Shown here: piece by piece, positions 26,032-34,874 of the stretch
Numbering within the stretch: the first letter of the stretch is position 1
Layout of the letters: each line of letters begins with the position of its first letter
Assembly: GCF_018100785.1 (NCBI RefSeq)
Contig: NZ_JAGJEC010000004.1
Coordinates: forward strand, 1 to 64,000
From: Maribacter sp. MMG018
GTDB taxonomy: Bacteria; Bacteroidota; Bacteroidia; Flavobacteriales; Flavobacteriaceae
Length of the DNA: 64,000 nt
Direction: 5' to 3'
Program-made: the position numbers and the translations under genes
The notes under the pieces: generated by a model
The model's database searches: none
What the model was told of the DNA's origin: nothing
The model's input: only the letters and a program-made list of their open reading frames with translations

Positions 26032-26187
26032 CTAATTAGGATTGTTCAATATGACCAATGCGGCGATAACCCCAGGGACCCAGCCACAAAAAGTCAAAAG
26101 TAGTACAATTAGAAACGACCCACAACCTTTTCCGATTACGGCAAGGGGCGGAAACAAAATAGCCAGTAAGACCCTGATAAAACTCAT
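26032..26187 (-). CDS. YqaE/Pmp3-family two-helix membrane peptide
   Basis: 51 residues, ATG at 26187 and TAG at 26032-26034; not an annotated long frame because of its size. The sequence MSFIRVLLAILFPPLAVIGK followed by GCGSFLIVLLLTFCGWVPG and VIAALVIL contains both family hallmarks, FPPLAV and the second hydrophobic helix with GWxPGxIAA. Pmp3/YqaE proteins are small inner-membrane proteins linked to membrane potential and salt or cold stress in other organisms. It starts the group that continues with the lipoprotein (12 bases on) and lipB. Assignment by motif is firm; the cellular role here is unproven. Confidence 0.92.
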   Translation of the reverse strand: MSFIRVLLAILFPPLAVIGKGCGSFLIVLLLTFCGWVPGVIAALVILNNPN

Positions 26188-26379
26188 TACGATTATAATT
26201 TTGATTGATGTACTAAATACGTCGTAAAAATATTGGTTTTGTTACAAAACATGATTTAAAAGGAGTAAAATAAATCGTATTTGCCTACCTGTACCATCTA
26301 CGTAACATATATCAAGAACAATATAGATAGTATTGTCTCTTTTGTTCTTCCGTAATTTAAAGATTAATGCATTGTTACC

Positions 26380-26387
26380 TATATTTG
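26380..26387 (+). promoter_or_regulatory. -7 box TATATTTG upstream of lysS
   Basis: TATATTTG is a full match to TAnnTTTG and lies 20 bases before the lysS start codon. No TTG is found at the usual -33 distance, so only the -7 half is supported. Confidence 0.5.
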
Positions 26388-26406
26388 CGGCTTTAAATAG
26401 TATAGC

Positions 26407-28098
26407 ATGCAGTTATCCGAACAAGAGGTTGTAAGAAGAGAAAAATTGGCCAAATTAAGGGAAATGGGCATAGACCCATACCCAGCCGCATTGTACCCTG
26501 TGAATGCGACTTCAAAAAGTATCAAGACCGATTATGTTGAAGGAAAAGAGGTAATCATAGCCGGTAGGCTGATGTCTCGCCGTATACAAGGAAAAGCTTC
26601 CTTTGCAGAACTTCAAGATAGCGAAGGCCGTATTCAGGTATATTTCAACAGAGATGAAATCTGTACCGGTGACGACAAGACCCTTTATAACGATGTTTAC
26701 AAAAAGCTTTTGGACATCGGTGACATCATAGGCATTGAAGGCGAACTATTTACCACCAAAGTGGGAGAAAAAACCGTAATGGTCAAAAAATTTAAAATGC
26801 TGAGCAAGGCATTAAGACCGTTACCGTTACCAAAAGTAGATGCGGAGGGTAACGTATATGATGAATTTAACGATCCAGAACTTAGGTATCGCCAACGATA
26901 TGTAGACCTTATCGTAAACCCAAAGGTTAAAGAGACATTTATAAAAAGAACCAAAATAACCAACAGTATCAGGGAGTTTTATAACGAACGTGGTTATTTA
27001 GAGGTAGAAACACCTATTCTGCAACCCATCCCCGGTGGTGCCGCGGCAAGACCGTTTCTTACCCACCACAATGCATTGAACATTCCGTTATACCTAAGAA
27101 TTGCAAACGAACTTTATTTAAAAAGGTTAATCGTGGGTGGTTTTGACGGGGTCTATGAGTTTGCCAAGGATTTTAGAAACGAAGGTATGGACCGTACCCA
27201 TAACCCCGAGTTTACCGTAATGGAACTCTATGTAGCCTATAAAGACTACAACTGGATGATGGAGACTACGGAACAACTCTTGGAAAAAATTGCTATTGAT
27301 GCCAATGGAACCTCTAAATTACAGGTGGGTGACAATGAGATAGAATTTAAAGCTCCGTACGCAAGAGTTCCTATTTTGGAAGCTATTAAGATACATACCG
27401 GTATAGATGTCTCTGACATGAACGAGGAAGAGCTACGGGAAACCGCAAAAAAATTGGGAATAGAAGTAGACGAAACCATGGGTGTGGGCAAGCTTATCGA
27501 TGAGATATTCGGAGAAAAGTGTGAACACCATTACATACAGCCCACCTTTATTACCGATTACCCAAAAGAAATGAGTCCGTTGACAAAACAACATAGAGAC
27601 AACCCAAGATTAACGGAACGTTTTGAGTTAATGGTAAACGGAAAAGAACTGGCCAATTGTTACTCTGAGCTAAACGACCCCATAGATCAAAGAGAGCGTT
27701 TTGAGGAACAACTGAGACTATCGGAAAAAGGAGATGACGAAGCCATGTTCATAGACCAAGACTTTATTAGAGCATTGGAATATGGTATGCCCCCTACTTC
27801 AGGTATTGGTATAGGTATAGACCGTTTGGTAATGTTAATGACCAACAATTCGTCTATACAAGAAGTATTGTTCTTTCCTCAAATGAGGCCAGAGAAAAAA
27901 CAGGTAGAGCTTTCTGAAAACGAAAAAGCAGTTTTTGATATTCTCAAAAAAGAAAAGACCATGCCTTTGTCGGAGCTAAAATCACAATCAGGATTAAGTA
28001 ACAAAGGATGGGACAAAAGCATTAAGGGACTCACCAAGCACAAATTGGCCAAGGTATTTAAAGAAGGGGAATCTCTGTTGGTAAAACTAGAAGAATAG
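26407..28098 (+). CDS. lysS: lysyl-tRNA synthetase (class II)
   Basis: 563 residues. An OB-fold anticodon-binding domain (about 50-150; [19 protein letters not shown]) precedes the class II catalytic core: motif 2 [14 protein letters not shown] (about 258-271) and motif 3 [12 protein letters not shown] (about 468-479). Compared with the usual 500-residue enzyme there is a C-terminal add-on of about 65 residues ([16 protein letters not shown], then [14 protein letters not shown]) that looks like a winged-helix or similar small domain; such tails occur in Bacteroidetes LysRS. It charges tRNA-Lys in the cytoplasm. It is convergent with susD and they share the terminator at 28163. Confidence 0.97.
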   Translation: MQLSEQEVVRREKLAKLREMGIDPYPAALYPVNATSKSIKTDYVEGKEVIIAGRLMSRRIQGKASFAELQDSEGRIQVYFNRDEICTGDDKTLYNDVYKKLLDIGDIIGIEGELFTTKVGEKTVMVKKFKMLSKALRPLPLPKVDAEGNVYDEFNDPELRYRQRYVDLIVNPKVKETFIKRTKITNSIREFYNERGYLEVETPILQPIPGGAAARPFLTHHNALNIPLYLRIANELYLKRLIVGGFDGVYEFAKDFRNEGMDRTHNPEFTVMELYVAYKDYNWMMETTEQLLEKIAIDANGTSKLQVGDNEIEFKAPYARVPILEAIKIHTGIDVSDMNEEELRETAKKLGIEVDETMGVGKLIDEIFGEKCEHHYIQPTFITDYPKEMSPLTKQHRDNPRLTERFELMVNGKELANCYSELNDPIDQRERFEEQLRLSEKGDDEAMFIDQDFIRALEYGMPPTSGIGIGIDRLVMLMTNNSSIQEVLFFPQMRPEKKQVELSENEKAVFDILKKEKTMPLSELKSQSGLSNKGWDKSIKGLTKHKLAKVFKEGESLLVKLEE

Positions 28099-28162
28099 TT
28101 TTTGACGAAAAACCAAAAGCCATAGCTTGAGTCCATATTGTTGAGATTGTACGGCACTAAAT

Positions 28163-28196
28163 AAAAAAGAGCCACATCCGTTGATGTGGCTCTTTT
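28163..28196. terminator. bidirectional terminator between lysS and susD
   Basis: Stem AAAAGAGCCACATC / GATGTGGCTCTTTT with a CGTT loop, a nearly perfect 14-base stem, with A and T runs on its sides. Confidence 0.92.
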
Positions 28197-28220
28197 GCTA
28201 TAACTAATTCAAGGATACGA

Positions 28221-29675
28221 TTATCTCCAACCTCCAGTCGAATAGTCGACACCGGGTTCACCTGTTGTACCTCCAAAAGTATAATACTCAGCAGGTATTG
28301 CGGCCAAGGCTGTTCCCGGAACAGGAAAGTGTAGCAATGTACCTTCTTGTAATAGATTTTCTTTTCTCATTTCAAAGAAATTAAGCCCATAACCGGTAAA
28401 AGGAAACTCTACCAACCGCTCATAATGTATTGCATCGGCAATTTCTTCAGGAGACGAGCCAATATTGGGCAACTCCCCTCTGGTAGTTCTTGTCCCTGAA
28501 TTTATCACCTCTGCGGCTTCTGCGTATCTTTCAAGTCTTAATAATGCTTCCGCCTTGTACATGTCATTTTCAGAAACAACAAACTCTTGCATAGGAGTAG
28601 TCCATTCCGATATATAATCGTCATATCTGCTATATCTATAACTACTATAGTGATATGTTCCCCTAGCGGCATTAAAATCTTGGGACGAAAGATATTCAAA
28701 ATCTGTTGTCAATCTTGCATCGGCACTGGTAGATTCTGGAAGTACCGTAGCATCTTCTGGCCAGTATGCGGGCGTTGATGGATCCATCAGATTTATAACA
28801 TACATATCTACCCTGGCCCATCCTGGATAAACGGCATAGGTTTTGTAAAGATCATACCATACCACGTCATCTGCTACAGGAGCAAAATCTACCGTTATAC
28901 CATTATTGGCATATTCCAGTACTTTCCCCCAATCCGTAGCATCCCTTTCAGAAATATTTCGCGAATTCATAGTAAGCATACGCGCACCAAATGAATTCAT
29001 AAGAGCCGCCAAATAATCACTATCTATAGTCATTCCGGGCACCCAAGTTTCAGGCAGTGTAAAAGATGATTGGTTGGCTATGGCTATGGCTTCGTCCAAC
29101 CTACCTATTGCATAGTCCATTGCCTCCTTGTAATCAACGGATTCACCTTCATTGAGCACTCCGTTTTCATCAGAAAGCCACACTTGATCATATGTCATGG
29201 CCAAATATCCCACAATAATAGCCTGTGTAAATCTGCCAAGGGCGGCCACAGCCTCGGGGTTTTCAAATTCAACTCCTGCATTTACGGCATACATAATAAT
29301 ATTGGCATCACTAAGAATAGAATACATGGAGTTAAAAAAAGATTCATTTATAACTGCATTTCCATAACTACCTTGGTTATTAAAAGCCACCCTAGGTTCG
29401 CTCGAAGTATCCCTCATTCCAAAATTACCCCATGAACAGGTTAAAACATCTGACATGGTAGCCATAGCAAATACAGGGCTATCATAACTATGAGTGGTCT
29501 GAAACCAGTTATTGATCAAGGTACCGGCCGTTGACTCAAGGGCTACGGGATCCGTTGCCAATATCTCATCATTCGGGTTCTCTGGATTTCCAACATCCAA
29601 ATTGGTGTCAAAATCATCACAACCTATCAAAAAGGTCATGAGCGAGAATAAGACAAATATTTTATTAGTTTTCAT
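28221..29675 (-). CDS. SusD-like outer-membrane lipoprotein
   Basis: 484 residues from ATG 29675; the frame is open 60 bases further upstream, into the susC gene. This start gives a proper signal ending at Cys19 (FLIGC) then DDFDTNLD. The body has NPENPND and a TPR-like helical plan; together with LAALMNSFGARMLTMNSRN and a late YEEVVRF-like block (HYERLVEFPFTGYGLNFFEMRKEN) it fits the SusD-like_2 branch better than the classic SusD. It is partner of the SusC gene starting 4 bases upstream of it. Nothing next to it hints at a glycan substrate. Confidence 0.88.
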   Translation of the reverse strand: MKTNKIFVLFSLMTFLIGCDDFDTNLDVGNPENPNDEILATDPVALESTAGTLINNWFQTTHSYDSPVFAMATMSDVLTCSWGNFGMRDTSSEPRVAFNNQGSYGNAVINESFFNSMYSILSDANIIMYAVNAGVEFENPEAVAALGRFTQAIIVGYLAMTYDQVWLSDENGVLNEGESVDYKEAMDYAIGRLDEAIAIANQSSFTLPETWVPGMTIDSDYLAALMNSFGARMLTMNSRNISERDATDWGKVLEYANNGITVDFAPVADDVVWYDLYKTYAVYPGWARVDMYVINLMDPSTPAYWPEDATVLPESTSADARLTTDFEYLSSQDFNAARGTYHYSSYRYSRYDDYISEWTTPMQEFVVSENDMYKAEALLRLERYAEAAEVINSGTRTTRGELPNIGSSPEEIADAIHYERLVEFPFTGYGLNFFEMRKENLLQEGTLLHFPVPGTALAAIPAEYYTFGGTTGEPGVDYSTGGWR

Positions 29676-29679
29676 TCGT

Positions 29680-32600
29680 TTAAAATTTAAATTGTAGTGA
29701 AAAAGAATATGCTCTTTGAACAGGGTAAACACCATAATCTACAGAATAGTACTGTAATGTTTCACTGTCATATTGGGCCACTTCTGGATCCCATCCTTTA
29801 TAATCGGAAAATGTTAATAGATTTCTGCCGATCAAACTAAATTTTATCGAGTCAAAAAATCCTCCGGCAACATTGTCCAATGCTTTCTTATCCAAAGTGT
29901 ATGACAAAGATGCCTCTCTAAGTTTCACAAAAGAACCATCCTCTACCCAAAAAGCGTTATTTTGGTTAACATCATAAAGAGACGCATAATATGTTGTTGT
30001 TTTCTTTTGGTCTACCGGTTTACCAGCTTGGTCCACAATAGCACTTCTTAAATCAATGGTGTTCCACTGATAATTGCGGTTATATACATCACCCCCTTGC
30101 TTCCAGTCCCAAAGCATGTAGAACCCAAAATTCTTATATGAGAAATTAGAGGTGATCCCTAATTGGAAATCCGCATTTTGGTTACCGATTTTTTCATATG
30201 CGACCGAACCGTCTTCGTTTAACTTTATAATTCCCTTTTCATCTTCGGTTCCAACAGATGAGGCCAAAACTACTACCCCATCAGAATTTACCACATAGTC
30301 CGATATGCTTTCACCGGCCCCTAGTTGATTTTCCATTTCTTCTAAAGAAGTAACGAACTTTCTTCCGTACATGCTACCAAACTCTTCATTTTCATTAATA
30401 TAGAAAAGATCGTCCGGTCCTACTTTCATAGAAGATACGGATAGTTCTTTAATTTCATTTTTGGTAGTGGCAAAATTAAATCCAAGGGTCCAATTGGTAT
30501 TATCGTTCCTTATAGCATCTACCTGTAACGATGCTTCATATGTATCGAACGCTACAGTACCCACATTTTGCCATTGTTTGTTTTTACCTGCATTGGCAGG
30601 TGAAAACAAATCAACTTTCATGAATTGGTCTTCTGTTTCCGATTTTGAATAATTCGCTTCTAACCTAAACCTATTGTCCAAAAAGTCAAGATTCAATCCT
30701 ACTTCCAATTCCGAGGTTCTTGAAGGTTTCAAATCTGGGTTTCCTTTTAGCCTATCGGTAGAAAGACTACCATCGGAAATACCTGTTTGTTCGTATTGCC
30801 AATTAAATCCAGGACGCTGTCCGGAAGTTCCATAAGACGCATGAACTTTTAATTCGTCTATTCCATTTATAGAAAGGTCCTGACTGATTCGGTATGCTCC
30901 CGAAACCCTATAATAGGGTGCCCATTTTTCGTTTTCTCCAAAAAGCGACGAACCGTCATACCTGAACATTCCATCAAGAATATATCTATCCTTATAATCT
31001 AAGCCAACGATGGCAAAAAAGTTTTTAGCACGTTCGGTTTGACTATCGGAAGAAGAAGAAATGGTAGAGGTGTCAAAGTTATCCATGGTTGGTAGATCTT
31101 TATAAAGGAAGTCATATCCAGAGGCGTCATAGTTCTCGTAGTACCTATCTTCCATTAAGAAACTCAACTTTGATTTTAGATTCAATTCACCCCATTTTTG
31201 AGCTATATTGGCCGTGAACTGGGCTTTTTGCGACAATCCATAGGATGAAAATTTATAGAGCGACCCTTTTGAATATTCAAAACCAAGTGCATCTCCAGAA
31301 GAGGTATAGGTTTCATAGGGCCTATAAGTAGTGTAGCGATAGTCTCTCTTCTCGAAAGAATACTCAGAATCCAAGTTGATCCAATCGGCGAGTTTAATGT
31401 TCAGGTTATATCCTCCCAAAAATCGCTGTTGTCTGGCAAGACGATTATAAGTGCTCAAATAATATAACGGGTTGGTTACTTCTGACGACCATTGGTCTGG
31501 ATAGTAATAATATGGTTGCCCATCGGGGTTGTCCGCAAAAACATTTGCATCAGGACTTACGCGGGTGGCCGCTCTATACAAGCCACTGTCACCTGTAGGA
31601 ACATAATCCTTTGTTTTAACAAAAAGGTTGGATGCAGAAAACTTAAGCCATTCATTAATTTTAAAGTCGGTATTAAGCCTAAAACTGTTTCGTGCATAAC
31701 CATCGGTTTCTATAAGAATACCTTCATTTTCAGTGTGCTCGTACGAGAAAAAGGTTTGCGAATTCTCACTCCCTGAAGACACCGAGGTATAAACTGTCTG
31801 ATTAAAGCCTTTTCTAAAGAACTCGTCTTGAAAGTCATGAAAAACACCATAAGGATTATCGGAGTACAAATCATCTTCCTCTATTCTGGCACCAACAACT
31901 GTCGGAACCCGCACCCCTTGATAACCACTAGGATATGTTACTCCGTCATATTTTGTAAATCGACCTAAATAATTTTCATAATCCGAAGCTAGCACGTAAT
32001 GATGTGACTTATTGATGTCCATTTTATCACCTAGCTCAGAAAAACCTACTTCTGATCTTATGGTCACTTGGGTCTTACCCTCTTTTCCTTTCTTGGTAGT
32101 CACAACAATAACCCCATTTCCTGCTCGTGAACCATATAAAGAAGAAGCCGAGGCCCCTTTTACTATTTCAAATGATTCGATATCATCAACATTGATGTCT
32201 GAGAGCCCGCCCTCTACAAAAACACCATCTACGATAACCAAAGGACTTTGAGATCCAAAAAGGTTTTTGGCCCCCCTAAGAATAATATTGGCACCTTGTC
32301 CAGGGCGACCAAGATTGGTAACCGTTACACCAGATACTTTACCTTGAAGCGCACTGGCCGCAGATGCTGCCGGAACATTCTGTAGTTCATCCGCTGTAAC
32401 CTTGGCTACTGTAACGGAGAGCTTCTTTACATTAGTGGCGCCCGCAACACCTGTTACGACCACTTCGTCGAGAGTTTGTGCATCCTCTTCCATCTGCACG
32501 TTGATCACGTTGCCGGCCCCGACAACTCTTTTTGTGGTCTTTTGCCCAATATAAGTAAAGAGCAGTGTCTGCCCTTGACTTGCACTGATGGCATAGTTTC

Positions 32601-32775
32601 CATCAAAATCTGTTTGGGTACCTTTTGTGGTACCTTCCACGACAATGTTAACACCAGGCAGCGGAAGACCTTCGGAATCCTTAACCGTACCGGTAATTGT
32701 CTTGTCTTGTGCATAGGATGCATGCACAACAAACGCCAAGAATAGCGTTAACAATCCATTAAGTTTAGTTTTCAT
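29680..32775 (-). CDS. SusC/RagA-family TonB-dependent transporter
   Basis: 1031 residues. Signal peptide about 1-22 (VVHASYAQ), carboxypeptidase-regulatory-like domain about 27-105, DEVVVTGVA TonB-box region near 106-114, plug with NIILRGAKN and PLVIVDGVFV (about 165-190), then the barrel ending in FSLQFKF. The N-terminal 100 residues are very similar to those of the SusC at 3624 (both hold GTQTDFDGNY and GAGNVINVQM), while the barrels differ, so the ligand differs. Operon with the SusD-like gene; no enzyme genes adjoin. Confidence 0.94.
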   Translation of the reverse strand: MKTKLNGLLTLFLAFVVHASYAQDKTITGTVKDSEGLPLPGVNIVVEGTTKGTQTDFDGNYAISASQGQTLLFTYIGQKTTKRVVGAGNVINVQMEEDAQTLDEVVVTGVAGATNVKKLSVTVAKVTADELQNVPAASAASALQGKVSGVTVTNLGRPGQGANIILRGAKNLFGSQSPLVIVDGVFVEGGLSDINVDDIESFEIVKGASASSLYGSRAGNGVIVVTTKKGKEGKTQVTIRSEVGFSELGDKMDINKSHHYVLASDYENYLGRFTKYDGVTYPSGYQGVRVPTVVGARIEEDDLYSDNPYGVFHDFQDEFFRKGFNQTVYTSVSSGSENSQTFFSYEHTENEGILIETDGYARNSFRLNTDFKINEWLKFSASNLFVKTKDYVPTGDSGLYRAATRVSPDANVFADNPDGQPYYYYPDQWSSEVTNPLYYLSTYNRLARQQRFLGGYNLNIKLADWINLDSEYSFEKRDYRYTTYRPYETYTSSGDALGFEYSKGSLYKFSSYGLSQKAQFTANIAQKWGELNLKSKLSFLMEDRYYENYDASGYDFLYKDLPTMDNFDTSTISSSSDSQTERAKNFFAIVGLDYKDRYILDGMFRYDGSSLFGENEKWAPYYRVSGAYRISQDLSINGIDELKVHASYGTSGQRPGFNWQYEQTGISDGSLSTDRLKGNPDLKPSRTSELEVGLNLDFLDNRFRLEANYSKSETEDQFMKVDLFSPANAGKNKQWQNVGTVAFDTYEASLQVDAIRNDNTNWTLGFNFATTKNEIKELSVSSMKVGPDDLFYINENEEFGSMYGRKFVTSLEEMENQLGAGESISDYVVNSDGVVVLASSVGTEDEKGIIKLNEDGSVAYEKIGNQNADFQLGITSNFSYKNFGFYMLWDWKQGGDVYNRNYQWNTIDLRSAIVDQAGKPVDQKKTTTYYASLYDVNQNNAFWVEDGSFVKLREASLSYTLDKKALDNVAGGFFDSIKFSLIGRNLLTFSDYKGWDPEVAQYDSETLQYYSVDYGVYPVQRAYSFSLQFKF

Positions 32776-33241
32776 AGTTAAATTATTTGAATTATCCGGT
32801 ATCTAAAATCATAATTTAACGTTAATAATGCAAATTGGATTTTATAAAAATTTAAGAGAAATATTAACCCACAATCCATTTAAAATCATCCTTAGGCAAT
32901 TAACAAGAATTGACCAATCGCCCGTATATATTAAATTTACAACATATTTATTCTCAGCTGTATAGCTCAAAATATCAATGAAATAAAAGTTTTCTAAGGC
33001 ATTTTTCTATTCGAAATACTTGTAAGAAAAATACTTCGCTATAAAGAAATCAGCGGCTATCCTATGAATTATTTTTAGTGAAATGGTATGGTGATTATCT
33101 AGAGAACACTCTTAAAAAAAAGTTTAAAACCCACATTTGTCAAAAAAAGAGAACATAGCACCATTAAAACAAACAACATCACAGATTACTCGAAAAGTTC
33201 TTATTTTTAATTTTTAGCAAAAAACCATAGCTTAGGACCTA
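32776..33241. other. 466-base intergenic region between divergent susC and DASS genes
   Basis: AT-rich DNA with no open frame of note. It must hold the promoters of both divergent genes, but I find no clear TTG...TAnnTTTG pair. An ATTAACC at 32863-32869 has no CATwAAA at the right distance. Confidence 0.6.
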
Positions 33242-34672
33242 ATGGAACTAAGCAAAAAAATTGGCTTGGCCTTGGGACCGGCCATCTTCCTTATATTGAA
33301 CCTTTTTCCTTTTGAGCTCGTCTCCGAAAAAGGAGACCCTGTTATTTCGATTGCAATTTGGATGATTGTTTGGTGGATCACAGAAGCTGTTTCCATCTCT
33401 GTAACCGCCTTATTACCGTTATTACTATTCCCAATTCTAAAGGTAATGCCCATGGAAGAGGTGGGAGCTAACTACGGCAGCCCGATTGTATTTTTGTTCT
33501 TTGGAGGGTTTGTAATGGCCCTTGCCTTGGAAAAAGTTAATCTACACAAACGAATTGCCCTTACCATTATTAAAATTACGGGCACTACCCCCAACAAAGT
33601 GGTCCTCGGTTTTATGATAGCTACCGCGGTTTTAAGTATGTGGATAAGCAACACCGCAAGTACAGTGGTCATGTTACCTATAGCCATGTCGGTGATTCAA
33701 TTACTGGTAAACGATACCGATGGCTTTACAAAACGTGACCGCAACTTTGCACTAAGCGTTATGCTCGGCATCGCATTTTCAGCAAATGCCGGAGGCATTG
33801 CCACGGTCATCGGCACACCCCCAAATTCTGTTCTTATAGGTTTATTGGAAAATGAATACAACATAGAAATCTCTTTTCTAAAATGGATGATCATTGGCCT
33901 CCCCTTCTCTATTATAATGGTATCGATCTGTTATTTAGCTCTTGTAAAATTGATGTACCCCAATAAAGGCCTCGAATTTAACGCCTCAAAATCCATCATA
34001 GACAATGAACTACAAAAATTAGGACCTATAACCAGAAAAGAAAAAATGGTGTTGGTCATTTTTGGCATCACCACGTTCTTATGGATATTTAGAACCGTAA
34101 TCAATTCTATCGTTCCTAACTTAGGGATATCGGACGCCATGATCAGTATTTTTGCCGCCTTAGCATTGTTTACTATCCCCTTCAACGTTAAAAAGGGCCT
34201 TTTTATACTAGATTGGCGAGATACCCAAAAACTGGCTTGGGGCATTCTTGTGTTATTCGGTGGCGGTTTGGCCCTGGCAAAAGGAATGTCGGTTACCGGC
34301 ATCGTAGACCTTGTTGCCTCTGCGATAGCGGAAAGTGAAATAAGCATCCTTTTTACGGCGAGCCTATTAATATTTCTAATGCTCTTTATGACCGAGCTTA
34401 TGAGCAATGTTGCCTTGGTAGCCGTATTGGCTCCTGTGGTTGCCGGTATAGCGCTGGGATTGGGGCTCCCGATCGAACATCTGCTCATTCCCATAACCAT
34501 GGCAAGCAGCTGTGCTTTCATGTTGCCCATGGCCACCCCGCCAAACGCCATTGTTTTTGCCAGTGGATATATTAAGGTTTACGAAATGGCCAAAGTCGGT
34601 TTTTTGTTAAACATTATTGCTATTATCTTATTGATCGGACTATTTCAATTTGTACTCCCTTTGCTATTTTAA
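33242..34672 (+). CDS. DASS/SLC13-family sodium:dicarboxylate-type symporter
   Basis: 476 residues with about 11-12 membrane helices. Family marks: WWITEAVSISVTALLPLLL near the start, the first SNTASTVVMLP (sodium and substrate hairpin) at about 138-148, NAGGIATVIGTPPNSVL at about 181-197, and in the second repeat TELMSNVALVAVLAPV and MLPMATPPNAIVFASGY. The two SNT/SNV and TPPN pairs are the binding motifs of this fold, so the protein should import C4-dicarboxylates, citrate, sulfate or similar with sodium. Which substrate cannot be read from sequence. Inner membrane. Single gene, followed by a short hairpin. Confidence 0.93.
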   Translation: MELSKKIGLALGPAIFLILNLFPFELVSEKGDPVISIAIWMIVWWITEAVSISVTALLPLLLFPILKVMPMEEVGANYGSPIVFLFFGGFVMALALEKVNLHKRIALTIIKITGTTPNKVVLGFMIATAVLSMWISNTASTVVMLPIAMSVIQLLVNDTDGFTKRDRNFALSVMLGIAFSANAGGIATVIGTPPNSVLIGLLENEYNIEISFLKWMIIGLPFSIIMVSICYLALVKLMYPNKGLEFNASKSIIDNELQKLGPITRKEKMVLVIFGITTFLWIFRTVINSIVPNLGISDAMISIFAALALFTIPFNVKKGLFILDWRDTQKLAWGILVLFGGGLALAKGMSVTGIVDLVASAIAESEISILFTASLLIFLMLFMTELMSNVALVAVLAPVVAGIALGLGLPIEHLLIPITMASSCAFMLPMATPPNAIVFASGYIKVYEMAKVGFLLNIIAIILLIGLFQFVLPLLF

Positions 34673-34689
34673 TATTACTACAAAAAAAT

Positions 34690-34714
34690 AAGGTCCTTGC
34701 ACATGCAAGGACCC
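34690..34714. terminator. hairpin after the DASS gene
   Basis: Perfect 10-base stem GGTCCTTGCA / TGCAAGGACC around a CA loop. An A-rich run precedes it but no clear T run follows on the plus strand, so terminator function there is uncertain. Confidence 0.4.
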
Positions 34715-34874
34715 TACAATTAACTAATTCAGGAATAAAAATGATATTTCCCCTTTAATGGACTGTATAAAAAGTAAAATGTTACAAGTTATGCTTATGA
34801 TTTCGTTAACAATACCTTAAATTAATTTTTCAGTACTTTGAAATTTAGCAAACTCAGCAAACTATTCAAAAAAA

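Noticed and set aside
3624-32775. The two similar SusC N-termini as a recent duplication or recombination
   Set aside because: The shared stretch is the highly conserved carboxypeptidase-like domain and TonB-box region of the family; the barrels and SusD partners differ strongly.
32863-32869. ATTAACC in the intergenic region before the DASS gene
   Set aside because: Only the upstream half is present; the nearest CAT is out of spacing and the gene start is about 370 bases away.
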